Below the pieces are notes generated by a model. It worked only from the letters and a program-made list of their open reading frames with translations, had not been told where the DNA came from and made no database searches. A DNA stretch of 64,000 nt from Erinaceus europaeus (Eukaryota > Chordata > Mammalia > Eulipotyphla > Erinaceidae), in NCBI RefSeq assembly GCF_950295315.1, contig NC_080166.1, positions 99,267,141 through 99,331,140 on the forward strand, in the 5' to 3' direction. This document shows positions 1 through 10,894 of this stretch, one piece after another. Position 1 is the first letter of the stretch, and each line of letters begins with the position of its first letter. Position numbers and translations under genes: made by a program.

Positions 1-1327
1 GGGGTACTCCATTTTGTAGGTAGCTGGTAGGTATATTTTAGTTATATTCCAAAGGGCCTATGGCTATACTAGTTGTTCTTTTTTTTTTTTTTTTCCTTTT
101 TCTTTTGCCCCTGAGCCTGAAATCTGATATGTTGGTGGATCCAAGTTATTGTCTGGGGAGATGATGTCATGGCTGGAAAAGGAACAGAAAGCTGGATCAG
201 GGAAGAGAGTAGCTCCCTAACATGGGAACGGTGTATAAATATTGCTGACTGTAAACCCCATCGATTTAATGTGATCAGGGGCCCATAATCAGCTTAGCAG
301 CATATGTAACCTCTGCATCCCTTTAGATCTGAGCACACATTCTGTGGTCATAAGTAGGAACATTCCATGCTGCCCCAATATTGACCCATCTTCCTCAGGT
401 GTAGCATAGAGTATGTTGTTCATCCTTCCTTTGGAGGATGGGACATTCTCTACCACTGTTGATCCAAGTTGAGGGCAAGGTCCTATGGGGGCCACAGAGG
501 GGACTATTGTGTTGTTACTGGTCATAGAAATGACTGGTAACAATGGACAGAGGGATTTATTTGAGGTCTAGGCCCATCAAGCCTGTTTGGAAATCACAGG
601 ACTCCCCCAATTAGTGCCCCAGCTGATGGAATTACCTGATAGTGACTAAAGAGTCATTGCTAAAGTATGCCAGTCTCTTGCTCTTATTCAGCTTTTGCAG
701 TCCTTGCTTTGCTAAGGTTAGCTTTGAAGTGAGTGAGAGAACTGTAATAGGAAGTAGGTGAGGAGGGTATCTAAGTCTAAGTGGACATTATTTCATTATG
801 AACTTGATACTGACTCACTACAGACTATTATGTATTTTTCCTTTCAGGCATATATTTTGCCCTAATTTATAGATGAATGTGAACAAGTACTCTATCTTAT
901 GGGATCTGGTCTGTATCTAGGTTTTGGGACTTTGTTAGGAAGTGAACCTCCTGGGATGGAATTTAAGAATACCATGAAAGGAAAGGCCTCACCTGCGTAA
1001 TAAGGGTGAAGGGTTGACATTCCATGCCTGACGTCTCTGGACACAGTCTGAAGTGAGGCATGCTGAGATGGTACTCGTTGCATTGATTAGGTTAGGATTG
1101 GAGGATACAATATCATTTGGTATGAATTGAGAGAAGCATGCAGGGAAGTGAGTCCCACCCCACAGGTTCCAGGACTGGGGGAAATACAGGCTCTATAGAG
1201 GAAGTGGGAGGTTGTTCTGTCTTAAGGTTTAAGAAGACAATAGATAGTTATTGCCATAATGACATTGTTTGGCAACTGGGTTAACTTTGAAATATTCCTT
1301 TGTTATGATCTGCTGTATCATACACAC

Positions 1328-2458
1328 TTGTCTCAAGCGTGTCCCAGGGCTCTGTTCTGGCTCCTACGCTATTTAATATTTACATCAATGACCTTCCAGA
1401 AACTTCTTCAAGGAAGTTCATCTACGCTGATGACATCTGCTGTGCAACTCAGGCATCCAAGTTTGACATCCTCGAGGAAACACTCACGAAAGACATGTCT
1501 CTGATATCTGATTACTGTAAAAAATGGCGACTAATCCCTAGCACAAGCAAAAACGGTATCATCTGTTTTCCATCTACACCATGCCTCGGCCTTGTGTGAG
1601 CTTAATGTGCAGCTTGACGATACAAGAATCCAGCATGAAGCCCAGCCAGTCTATCTTGGCATTACTCTCGATCGCACCCTGTCATTTCACGAACATCTCA
1701 TTAAAACTGCAGCAAAGGTGGGCACGAGGCATAACATCATTGCAAGACTGGCCAGCTCCTCATGGGGTGCGAGTGCTTCCACACTACGATCATCATCTCT
1801 GGCATTATGCTATTCCACTGCAGAATACTGTGCCCAGTATGGTTCCATAGCCCCCATGTCCACTTGGTCGATTCCAAATTATATTCCTCCATAAGGATAA
1901 TTTCTGGAACCATCCATTCCACCCCGGTTCCATGGCTGCCAGTTCTTAGCAACATCGTCCCGCCAGATATTCGTCAGGATCTGGCATCATCTAAGTTCAT
2001 TTCCCACGTCTACGCTTGACCGGACTTGCCAATATACGCGGATATCTTCGCCCACCCTGTCCAACGCTTGACGTCTCGTCATCCAATCTGGTCCCCTACG
2101 CCTACACTGAACTTCTCTGTTCCAGACTCTTGGAAACAGAGTTGGCAGTCAGCTGAGGTAAAGAACAAACACCTCATCACAGACCCTTGCAAGCGTCAAC
2201 CCAGCTTTGACCTAGCATGTTATGATTGGGCTCTCCTCAATCGCTATCGAACAGGCCATGGCTGGTGCACCGCTATGTTCCATAGCTGGGGAGCCAGAGA
2301 TGACCTGAACTGCCCCTGCAGCTACAGACAGACTATGACCCACACAGTCAATGACTGCCACCTCTCCAGATTCAAAGGAGGTCTCGAAACTTTACATCAG
2401 GCTCAACCTGACGCTGTTGACTGGCTACGGAAGAAGGGCAAATGCTAGAAGAAGAAGA
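1328..2458 (+). mobile_element. Vingi-like non-LTR retrotransposon, 5'-truncated (copy 1)
   Basis: Inserted in the minus-strand L1 3' UTR with an 8-bp target-site duplication, atacacac, at 1320-1327 and 2459-2466. It begins within RT motif B (QGSVLAPTLFNIYIND), then shows motif C (FIYADDICC). It continues through a shifted frame to a C-terminal domain with a CCHC-like knuckle (C-x-C-x7-H-x4-C, near 2309-2356), and ends in a (GAA)n tail. It is nearly identical to the copy at 29871-31705. A 1-nt difference near 1545-1555 frameshifts it. RT and C-terminal spelling plus the hedgehog context suggest Vingi; Ingi, I or another related clade is the alternative. Confidence 0.82.
1339..2448 (+). pseudogene. 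Vingi RT C-terminal half, frameshifted
   Basis: Frame pieces 1339-1596 (RT motifs B and C), 1592-1894, 1762-2016 and 2026-2445 together cover the RT palm end, the thumb/connection region and the C-terminal zinc-knuckle domain ending KKGKC. At least two shifts break the reading frame. It has no start of its own and cannot make a complete protein. Confidence 0.8.
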
Positions 2459-2834
2459 ATACACACCATCACAATATTTTATGTCCTTTGACATTATTTG
2501 TATATAGCTATGCCACCAGTTGTTTCTGTTCTCCCTGGACTAAGCTTTTAAGAGGGTTAACATATCAAAAACTCATCCTATGTATTAAAAAGACTCAATA
2601 TGTGCTTTAAAAAGTTTGAGACATCCAATCAGTTTTCCACTCTCATATTACTTAGTGATTTATATGACTACAACTTAATAGGAGTGTACATAAACATCAT
2701 TCCCACTACTAAAAGACTATGTCCCATATCCCCACACACACACCCCATGAAGCTGAACATCTACCCTCACCTCCACCCAGGGTTTTTACTTTGTTGCATT
2801 ACTGAAAATTCAGATCCTGCTTTTAGTTTTCCTT

Positions 2835-4007
2835 TCAGTTATTCTTTCTCAAAATCTGTTTATGAGGTGAGATCATCCCATACTCCTCTTTATCTTTCTG
2901 ACTTAGCTTACTTAACATAATTTCTTCTAGCTCCATCCAAGATGGGTCAGAGAAGGTGGGTTCATTGTTCTTAATAACTGCGTAGTATTCCATTGTGTAT
3001 ATATACCACAGCTTTCTCAGCCACTCATCTGTTGTTGGGCACCTGGGCTGCTTCCAGGTTTTAGCTCTTACGAATTGTGCTGCTATGAACATAGGTGTAC
3101 ACATATATTTTTGGTTGGTTGTTATGGGTATTGCATTAAATTTGTATATGGCTCTGGGGAGAATATTCATTTTGATGATATTTATACTTCCCATCCATGA
3201 GCATGGGATATCTTTCCATTTCTTGGTATCATTTTCTATTTCCTTGAGTAGCGACTCATGGTTTTCAGCATACAAGTCTTTCACTTCTTTGGTCAACTTT
3301 ATTCCTAGGTATTTGATTGATTTTGCTGAAACAGTAAATGGGAGTGATTTCTTGATGTCTTCTTCTTCAGATTTAGTGTTTGCATAAAGAAATTCCACTG
3401 ATTTTTGTACACTGATTTTTGTAGCCTGACATTTTGCTATATTGCCTAGTAACTTTCAGTAGCTTTCTGCTGGATTCTTTAGGTTTTTCTATGTATACTA
3501 TCATATCATCTGCAAATAGTGAGAACTTGACTTCTTCCCTTCCAATCTGTATTCCTTTGATTTCTTTCTCTTGCCTGATTGCTATGGCAAGAACTTCCAA
3601 TACTACGTTGAAGAGTAATGGTGATAGTGGAAATCCCTGTCTAGTCCCCGATCTGAGGGAGAATGCTTTCAGCTTCTGTCCATTGAGTATGTTTTGACTG
3701 TAGGTTTGCTATATATTGACTCCACTATCTTGAGGAATTTCCCATGTATTCCAATTTTTTGTAGTGTTTTGAGCATGAATGGGTGTTGGATTTTGTCAAA
3801 GGCTTTCTCTGCATCTATTAAGATAATCATGTGGTGTTTGGCTTTGCTTTTATTGATGTGGTGAATGACACTGATTGACTTAGATATGTTGAACCATCCT
3901 TTCATTCCTGAGATAAATCCCACTTGGTCCTGATGAACAATCTTTTTGATATACTCCTGTGTCCTTTTGGTCAGGATATTGTTTAATATTTTGGCATCTA
4001 TGTCCAT
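2835..4007 (-). pseudogene. L1 ORF2 (reverse transcriptase / C-terminal) remnant
   Basis: Minus-strand frames give typical L1 ORF2p blocks. They include the RT segment with [19 protein letters not shown] (motif A region, 3669-4007), [11 protein letters not shown] with the FADD catalytic motif (3373-3600), and the C-terminal part with WLRKLWYIYTMEYYAVIKNNE (2835-3398). These sit in different frames, so several frameshifts separate them. ORF2p supplies endonuclease and RT activity for target-primed reverse transcription; this copy is a broken relic. Confidence 0.93.
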
Positions 4008-4216
4008 CAGAGATATTGGCCTGCAGTTTTCCTTTTTTGTGTGTCCCTATCTGCTTTTGGTATCAGGGTGATGTTGGCTTCATAGAAGGTGGAAGGAAGT
4101 GTTCCTGTTTCTTCGATCTTGTGGAAGATCTTTAGAAGTATAGGTATTAGTTGTTTCTTGAAGGTTTTATAGAATTTGTTTGTGAAGCCATCTGGTCCAG
4201 GACTTTTGTTGTTGGG

Positions 4217-4500
4217 AACATTTTTTTATTTCTATTTTTTATATTTATTTTCCCTTTGGTTGCCCTTGTTTTTCATTGTTGTAGTTATTGTTGATGTCAT
4301 TGTTGTTAGATAGGACAGAGAGAAATGGAGAGAGGAGGGGAAGACAGAGACGGGGAGAGAAAGACACCTGCAGACCTGTTTCACCACCTGCGAAGTGACT
4401 CCCCTGCAGGTGGGGAGCCAAATGCTCGAACTGGGATCCTTAAGCCGGTACTTGCACTTTGTGCCACATGCACTTAACCCACTGTGCTACCACTAGACTG
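4217..4500 (-). mobile_element. Hedgehog tRNA-derived SINE, type A (ERI-like)
   Basis: The reverse complement has the tRNA-like head (GTAGCACAGTGGGTTAAG... with A-box, then a B-box region near GGATCCCAG), a central CCCCACCTGCAGGGGAGTC segment, and a CT-rich block ending in CTCTCTGTCCTATCTAACAA plus an A/C-rich tail. It lies inside L1 ORF2. Confidence 0.92.
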
Positions 4501-4820
4501 GGAAGATTCTTAATAACTGTTTCAATTTCTTTGTCTGTGATTGGTGCATTTAGGTTTTGTAGTTCTTCTTGGTTCAGTTTTGGAAGGAAACATGCTTTAG
4601 GAATTCTTCCATTTCTTCCAGATTCTCTAGCTTGTTGGTGTACAGTTCTTCATAGATGCTTCACATGATTTTCTGAATTTCTGTAGTGTCATTTGTGATA
4701 TCTCCACTATTGTTTTCAATTCTATTTATTTGAGTCTTCTCCCTCTTTTTTTTTTCTTTTTAGTGTGTCTGGCTAGGGGTTTGTCAATCTTGTTTAATTT
4801 TTCAAAGAAAAATCTCTTTC

Positions 4821-5450
4821 TTCTCCTCCTCTTCTCTCTGTCCTGTCAGGAAATGTGAGGAGCCTCACAAAGCACCCTGCATTTTCCTGCCTGCAGGAGC
4901 CTGGCATTCCTTAAAACATTAAGCCAGTTTCCCCTGCTCAACCCTACATTCCTTATACAATAATCATTGTTTTTCCTGAAAGATCCTGACCCATTCTATT
5001 CCTTTGATCTATCTTCTTTCTACCCTCAAGACCCTCCCTGACTCCAGGGTATTATTAATCCCACCAGTTAAAATCCACGCAACAGTTGCTAAGGAAGTTC
5101 CTACCTTTCCAGCCTTTCTCTGCCTGTTCCCTAGCCATTTCCATTTCCAACTTGCCACTTTTGGGTCAGCCCTTTAAAAGCCATGGCTCTCTGATCAATA
5201 AAGAATTGCATTGCCTCACCGCCAAGTGTTTGGTTCCTGAGTCATCTCCCTTGAGTCGCTGAGAGAGTAGGAGCCCAGGCTGGCTCCAGTCAAGGTCTCT
5301 CGAACCCAGAGAGTATGCGCCTGGGAAGAGGCACCCCCATGCTAGCCCGGCACTGTCCTACCCAATAAAATGAAAAAACATGGCTGCCAAGAGCAGCAGA
5401 TTCCTAGTCAGGGACCAAGCCCCAGCAATAATTCTGGATGAAAAAAATAT
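4821..5450 (+). mobile_element. Type A SINE 3' part, split by solo LTR
   Basis: The CT-rich SINE block (4821-4843) stops at CTCTCTGTCC and resumes at 5353 with CTGTCCTACCCAATAAAATG. It then has the typical 3' end (GCTGCCAAGAGCAGCAGATTC...) and an A-rich tail. The SINE predates the LTR. Confidence 0.85.
4844..5352 (+). mobile_element. Solo LTR of an endogenous retrovirus
   Basis: 509 bp starting TGTCAGG and ending CGGCA, flanked by a perfect 6-bp duplication, ctgtcc (4838-4843 and 5353-5358). It has a TATA-like tttaaaag (5173-5180) and a polyadenylation signal AATAAA (5197-5202), as expected for U3-R-U5 in plus orientation. A 6-bp duplication is usual for class II (beta-like) elements, though some class I also vary. 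No gag, pol or env is adjacent, so this is a solo LTR left by recombination. Confidence 0.85.
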
Positions 5451-5660
5451 ATATATAAACCATAGCAGGATTCCTTTAGCCCAAGTTAAATGGGAACCCT
5501 TGTAGGGATTTAAGCAGAAAAAATAACATAATCTGATGTTTAACAGGTTCCCTACTCCCACCCACTGGTTACTATGCTGAGAACAAGAACTACTGGGTTA
5601 TGGACAGAAACAAGAAGAGTCAGCATAGTGGAGTAAACTACTTTAAAAGTTAACAGGGAT

Positions 5661-5812
5661 GGTCCAGGAGGTGGCACAGTGACTAAGGGACTAGATTCTC
5701 AAGCATGAGGTCCTGAGTTCAATCCCCAGCAGCACATGTACCAGAGTGATGTCTGGTTCTTTCTCTCTCCTATCATTTCTCATGAATAAATAAATAAAAT
5801 ATTTTTTAAAAG
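5661..5812 (+). mobile_element. tRNA-derived SINE, type C
   Basis: Head GGAGGTGGCACAGTGACTAAGG with a B-box-like GAGTTCAATCCC, a short body ending in TCTCTCCTATC, and an (AATA)n tail. It is flanked by near-identical gttaacaggga / ggttaacgggga target duplications. Confidence 0.85.
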
Positions 5813-6385
5813 GTTAACGGGGACTTGGGTCAGTTTGGTATCAGTGAAAGGGCTGACAAGTAACAAGATTATATACTTAGACTTTACACATGTAAACAAA
5901 TATACATATATAATCTAGAGTCCATGACACATGCTCTGATTGGTTATATAATGTATGATTACAGAATGAACCTAAGGTCTCCCTCCTGTTTTTTTTTAAC
6001 ATTACCCCCTTTCTTCTTTTAATAATTCACTTACAGATATATAATAGATTTCCAAAGTTTCTTGAGTATAGATTGAGAAAAAAACCTCCCTCTCATCTCT
6101 GATCTTCATTTCCCTTTCTCTACCCAGACACAATTAAAGTGATAAGAGTAATAGAATGTTGGTAGGTTTATTTCTCTGTTATCTTCAGTGTCTTTGCTCT
6201 ATACTTCCAGAATCAACTGGGCTCAAGAACTGAGACTGCTTTCTAATTTATATACCCTTTCTTCATAGTTTTAACAAACAGGTGGCATTTTTAAATCCCT
6301 CCCTTTAGGGCTTATTTAATTCACCTTTGAAGATTTCTTTGTCTTACTATGATAGCAACAGAATGTGAAGAATGAGAAAGGACCA
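5813..6385. other. Intronic sequence, no feature recognised
   Basis: AT-rich sequence with no repeat family or coding signal that I recognise. Confidence 0.5.
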
Positions 6386-6500
6386 GAGCACTTTTCAGAT
6401 GTATTATACAATGGTACTAGGGATTGAATTTGTGGCCCCTGAGGCCTCAGGCATGCAAGGTAGAATTTAAGCAGACTGAGCTATCTTCTCTGTCCCAGGG
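6370..6500 (-). mobile_element. tRNA-derived SINE, type D, degraded
   Basis: The reverse complement ends in a body reading GGACCAGAGCAC on one side. The opposite end has CCTCAGGCATGCAAGG and GCTATCTTCTCTGTCCC, matching the type D copy near 22770-22905. Old and diverged. Confidence 0.6.
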
Positions 6501-6950
6501 ATTATTTTAAAACCATCATACTGAGTTTTATTTTCACTATCCTCAAAAATATTTTTTGAGCAAAGCTTGTCTGTCTTTGATTTCTCTTGACTTCAAGGAT
6601 AATAAAACCTTGAAAAAAAGGATAGCTAATTTTACATTTTTCTTAATTATTTTTTTTAACATTTTCCCCTTCTACCCTTGTCTCAGGGCCCAGCAGGCTG
6701 GTATCAAAGTTAATCTAACAAATAACCAGCCTTGCAACTTTATTTAAGAATGTCCAAGAAGTTCCCAACAAAAAGCCCAATGAGCTTAGCATGGTTAGAA
6801 CTATTTGTGCTACATTAAGTTTTATTCAGATATATTTAAAAGATTCAGTGAGGGGGGAAACGATGTCAATGCCTATTTGAGGAGAGTTTGGCTTGAGTAG
6901 ATAGAGAAGCAAATTGTAAACTGCAGGGTTCTGTTTAAAAAGTGATTCAT

Positions 6951-6963
6951 TGGGGGGGGGGGG
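6951..6963 (+). repeat. Poly-G tract
   Basis: An uninterrupted run of about 13 G. It is a mononucleotide repeat prone to slippage and to assembly error. Confidence 0.9.
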
Positions 6964-7304
6964 TCATCCAGAAAAATAAGGGTTGGGATAGCAATTGGAA
7001 TAAGCCCAGTGGTTAGTCTAACAAGAAGAGAAAAGAGAAATTGCCAGTGCTAAAACCTTGGTTACCCAGATAACTACAAGTAGGCAAATAGGAAACTGAA
7101 TATTATAGAATTTTAGTTGGAGAGGGAGAAGCAGAGAGTTACTATTACTGCTATGAGTTCATTTGGTGTGTTGTTTTTTTTTTTTTTTTACTGACACAGA
7201 AGGTGAAAAAAGTCTAAATAATGATGCAACAGTTTGAGGAGTTTTTGTAAACAAATGTACAAAATTAGTTGGGGATTTTTCAAATTTGAATCTCTGTTGG
7301 ATTT

Positions 7305-7450
7305 ATTGTAATGCTTCTGAAACTTTAATGTACATCTGTATTTCATAAAATGAGGATTCTGACTCAGTAGTTCTGAGGCAGGGGCTAAGACTCTACAATT
7401 CTAACAAGTTATGAGTGATACCCTTGTTGCTGGTCTATAGATCACACTAA
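7305..7450. mobile_element. MER5-like (hAT-Charlie) DNA transposon fossil
   Basis: The series CTGAAACTTTAATGTACATC, GACTCAGTAGTTCTGAGGCAGG, CAATTCTAACAAGTTATGAG and TTGCTGGTCTATAGATCAC follows the order of the MER5A consensus as I remember it. This is an ancient eutherian non-autonomous element. Confidence 0.7.
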
Positions 7451-7473
7451 ATAAAAGAAAAAAAAAGCAATCA

Positions 7474-7665
7474 CGGAGGCTATGTGGTGGTGCACCAAGT
7501 TGAGCACATGTTACATTGCACAAGGATCCCAGGTTCAAGTCCTGAATCCCTATCTTCAGATGGGAAACCTTATGGGTGATGAATCAGTGCATAAGGCATC
7601 TCCTTCTTTCCTTTCAATTTCTCTTTATCTCTACCCAAAAGAAATAAAATAATAAAAAAGAACTT
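7474..7665 (+). mobile_element. tRNA-derived SINE, type B
   Basis: Head GGTGGTGCACCAAGTTGAGCACA, B-box-like CCCAGGTTCAAGTCC, the CTTTCAATTTCTCTTTATCTC block and an A-rich tail. Diverged. Confidence 0.8.
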
Positions 7666-7912
7666 AAGTAAATAAAAAGCAAACATAAACTATAACAATG
7701 TTCACTGACTATAGATAAGCTTTCTAATAGAGGGCTTTCTAGAAGGCAGGAAAAGAGTAAGTTTATATCACTTAATCCACAAAACATGTATGAATTCAAT
7801 GTATTCAATTAGTAGTATCTCAACTACAGCACCCTACTTCTGATTTTGGAATTTTCTCCAATTTCTAAAGCCATTTTCACTACTTTAAACTAAAATTATT
7901 TAAATTCCTGTT

Positions 7913-7916
<4 letters not shown>

Positions 7917-7943
<27 letters not shown>
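7917..7943 (+). repeat. (CA)n microsatellite
   Basis: About 13 CA units followed by CGCTCTCG. Confidence 0.9.
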
Positions 7944-7946
<3 letters not shown>

Positions 7947-8414
7947 CTCGCATAAAGATAGACACTGCAATTGTCTTCAGAGAAATGCTGTCCTTAGGTT
8001 TTTGTCAAATTTAATTGAGGTTCCTCACAATGGAGGGGCCCAAAAAAATCCCACTGAAAAATATTACACTTCTTATTTTAACATTAAGAAAATTATAATC
8101 AAGTCATAGATTAGGGGAGAAATGACAATTCATACACGACAAAGGGTGTTTTACTCATGAGGAATTCTTGCAATTGCATAAGAAGGCAACATTATAATTG
8201 AAAATTAGGCAGAGCTTTGTCCTACATAACTTAACCCAGGATAGAGTTGGCCCAATCAATCTGGGAAAGGTCAGTCCTCTGGTTTGTTTCTTTCTTCCTC
8301 GGTCCTTCTTTTTCTGAAAAAGTCAGCTCAAAGTGGTGATGTCTCAGTGATGACCATAAAAATTAAAAAGAATAAGAAAATAGTCAAAGTGTTAGAAAAT
8401 AAATTTCCTCCAGT

Positions 8415-8512
8415 AAAGTATGGAAATTGAAAATAACTCTATGAAGAGTTTCTCTATTTGCCCCCCAACAAAGTATGGAAATGGAAGATAACTCTATGAA
8501 GAGTTTCTCTAT
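8415..8512 (+). repeat. 55-bp tandem duplication
   Basis: A 43-base segment beginning aaagtatggaaat and ending gtttctctat occurs at 8415 and again at 8470 with two or three changes. The copies are separated by a short C-rich spacer. Confidence 0.8.
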
Positions 8513-8635
8513 GTCTTAGTTATCAGAAAAGAACAAAATAAAATCCCAAGGAAATAGTACGTAATGTTTTAGTCATGTTATAAGATGGTAAGTAACTAGA
8601 CCAGATGATATGTACTCAGTAAAGATTTCTAGGCT

Positions 8636-8850
8636 CAGGGGCCAGGCAGTAGAGCACCTGGTTAAGTGCACACACTACAGTGCACAAGGACCAGGGTTAA
8701 AACCCCTGGTCCCCAACTACAGTTGGAAAGCTTTAGGAGTGGTGAAGCAAGACTGCAGGTGTCTCCCTGTTTTTTTCCCTTTCTGTCTCCTCCTCCCCTC
8801 TCAATTTCTCTCTGTCTCTAAACAATAATAATTTTTTAAAACTTAAAAAT
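8636..8850 (+). mobile_element. tRNA-derived SINE, type B
   Basis: GGGGCCAGGCAGTAGAGCACCTGGTTAAG-type head, B-box-like CAGGGTTAAAACCCC, CTCTCAATTTCTCTCTGTCTC block and A/T tail. The type A SINE at 8851 follows it directly. Confidence 0.85.
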
Positions 8851-9158
8851 TGGGTGTCAGGCAGTAGCACAGCAGGTTAAGCGCACATGGCGAGAAGTGC
8901 AAGGACCAGCATAAGGATGCTGGCTCTACCCCCGGGCTCCTCACCTGCAGGGGGAGTCACTTCACAAGCAGTGAAGCAGATCTGCAGGTGTCTTTCTTTC
9001 TCTCTCCCTCTCTATCTCCTCTCCTCTTTTGATTTCTCTCTGTCCTATACAACAACATCATCAATGGCAACAATAATAATGAAAACAACAAGGGCAACAA
9101 AATGGGGGGAGGGATGGCCTCCAGAAGCAGTATATTCATAGTGCAGGCACTGATCCCC
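8851..9158 (+). mobile_element. tRNA-derived SINE, type A, running into the gap
   Basis: Complete head GTGTCAGGCAGTAGCACAGC, CACCTGCAGGGGGAGTC, CT-rich block, (AACA)n-like tail and the 3' end GTGCAGGCACTGATCCCC. It stops at the N run. Confidence 0.88.
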
Positions 9159-9358
9159 NNNNNNNNNNNNNNNNNNNNNNNNNNNNNNNNNNNNNNNNNN
9201 NNNNNNNNNNNNNNNNNNNNNNNNNNNNNNNNNNNNNNNNNNNNNNNNNNNNNNNNNNNNNNNNNNNNNNNNNNNNNNNNNNNNNNNNNNNNNNNNNNNN
9301 NNNNNNNNNNNNNNNNNNNNNNNNNNNNNNNNNNNNNNNNNNNNNNNNNNNNNNNNNN
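9159..9358. other. Assembly gap (200 N)
   Basis: Exactly 200 undetermined bases. A round number suggests either a placeholder or an estimated gap, so the distance across it may not be real. Confidence 0.98.
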
Positions 9359-9379
9359 ATTTTCCTACTTTGACATTCA

Positions 9380-9515
9380 CATTCTTTTTTTTTTTTTTTA
9401 AGATGGAGATAGAGAGGAAGAAAGGCAAAGAAAAACAGTGAAAGAAACCACAGCACTGAAGCTTCCTTTAATGTGATGGGACTGGGCTTGAACCTAGGTT
9501 GCACATCCACTCATA
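9380..9515 (-). mobile_element. SINE-like fragment, minus strand
   Basis: A poly-T is followed by a purine-rich block (GGAGATAGAGAGGAAGAAAGG) and by GGGCTTGAACCTAGGTTGC, a reverse-complement B-box-like motif. This is the layout of minus-strand tRNA-derived SINEs elsewhere in the window. Confidence 0.55.
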
Positions 9516-9904
9516 GTCTTTATTCACTGGAAATCACAAACCCAATGTTGTGAATTTTTACAAATTCTTACTTGATTAAAATAGGGAAGAAAAGAAAAGA
9601 AAGGAGGGGAAAAAAAGAAAAGAAATTAAGGCACAGAAACACTGAGATTTCTTCCAGGGTCAGTGACCTAGAGAAAACCATCAAGAACTGAGGCTTTGTT
9701 CTCAAACTCATGTTTTTTTCCTTCTTCATCACCCCACTTCTCAGTGTCATAGGAAACCCCGTCATACAGGAAAAATTAACCTTATGAATAAATGAAATAT
9801 CAAAATGTAAATACCTCCAAAAATAACTGTCAAAATATCATAACGAAAAGAGCTCATTTAAAGTAAACAAATACTTTCTGAGAGAGTTACTTATTGCAAC
9901 AGAA

Positions 9905-10196
9905 AATCTGCTGCGGGGGTCTGACTGTGGCACACCCGGTTAAGCTCACATAATACTAAGCAAGGAGATGTTGGCTTCATAGAAGGTGGAAGGCCTGGAG
10001 CCCTGGCTCCCTATCTGCAGGGAGGACACTTCACAAGCAGTTAAGCAGATTTGCATTTGTCTTTCTCTCATCCTCACTTTCTGCCCATCTTCTCTCAATT
10101 ACTCTGTCCTATCCCATTAAGAAAAAGAAAAAAGAAAAAAATGGGCCCAAGAGCAGTGAATTCATAGTGCCAGCACCAAGCCTCCAGGTGACAACT
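9905..10196 (+). mobile_element. Type A SINE carrying a 27-bp L1 fragment
   Basis: The head (CTGACTGTGGCACACCCGGTTAAG) and the CT-rich body are those of a type A SINE. The expected B-box stretch is replaced at 9967-9993 by 27 bases identical to L1 ORF2 sequence at 4070-4096. The tail runs into the GGAA microsatellite. Confidence 0.8.
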
Positions 10197-10345
10197 CGGA
10201 AGGAAGGAAGGAAGGAAGGAAGGAAGGGAGGGAGGAAGGAAGGAAGGAAGGAAGGAAGGAAGGAAGGAAGGAAGGAAGGGAGGGAGGGAGGGAGGGAGGG
10301 AGGGAGGGAAAGAAGAAAAGAAGGGAGGAAGGAAAGAAAAGAAGC
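10197..10345 (+). repeat. (GGAA)n / (GGGA)n microsatellite
   Basis: About 140 bp of GGAA-type tetranucleotides with an inner GGGA block. It arose in the A-rich tail of the preceding SINE. Confidence 0.95.
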
Positions 10346-10617
10346 TACCACTTTAAAACATATCTTTGGAAATGCTGTCTATAAACATGAATGTGGAAAT
10401 AATATGAGCAATAAGTAAAACAAATTAGGGAAAGTACAATGTATTTCATGTGACGTTAATCCGTTATGTTCTACACTGCCCCCTCTTGAAATCATGATAT
10501 AGAGATGGAAAAAGGAGAGCCCATTCAACAAATGGTGTTTGTATTAATCCAAGTGGTGTAATAGACAATTTTCAGTAGTGCTTTATCAGATGTTATATCT
10601 AGATTAAGAATAGTATT

Positions 10618-10894
10618 GGGGGGGGGCGGTAGCGCACTGGGTTAAGTGCACATAGTGTAAAGCACAGGATCCAAGCTCGAGCCCCGGGATCCCCACCTTC
10701 AGGGAGGTCACCTTGTAAGTGGTAAAGCAGGTCTGCCAGTGTCTATCTTTCTCTTCCCTTCTCTGTCTTCCCCTCCTCTCTCAATTTCTCTTTGTCCGAT
10801 TCAACATCAAAAACAACAACAATGGAAACAAGATAGCCGCCAGGAGCAGTGGATTCTTAGTGCAGGCATTCAGCCCCTGGAGGCAAAAATAAAA
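10618..10894 (+). mobile_element. tRNA-derived SINE, type A, with target duplication
   Basis: Full-length copy with the GGCGGTAGCGCACTGGGTTAAG head, CTCGAGCCCC B-box region and GGATTCTTAGTGCAGGCATTC 3' end. It is flanked by a perfect 12-bp duplication, aagaatagtatt (10606-10617 and 10895-10906). Confidence 0.93.

Larger units (their letters stand above)
1..4820 (-). mobile_element. LINE-1, minus strand, 5'-truncated, split by Vingi and SINE insertions
   Basis: The reverse complement runs from ORF2 (near 4820) through the ORF2 stop (near 2835) into a long 3' UTR that leaves the window at position 1. The UTR matches, in order, the UTR that follows ORF2 in the copy at 27677-31984. The element is interrupted by Vingi (1328-2458) and by a SINE (about 4217-4500). 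Removing both restores a continuous L1. ORF2 is broken into at least three pieces in different frames, so the copy is dead. Confidence 0.93.

Noticed and set aside
9045..9510. Frames running across the N gap
   Set aside because: They read through undetermined bases and are otherwise SINE or low-complexity sequence.
10109..10418. Two overlapping frames rich in Arg/Lys/Gly and in Ser/Leu/Pro
   Set aside because: They are translations of the GGAA microsatellite on each strand.
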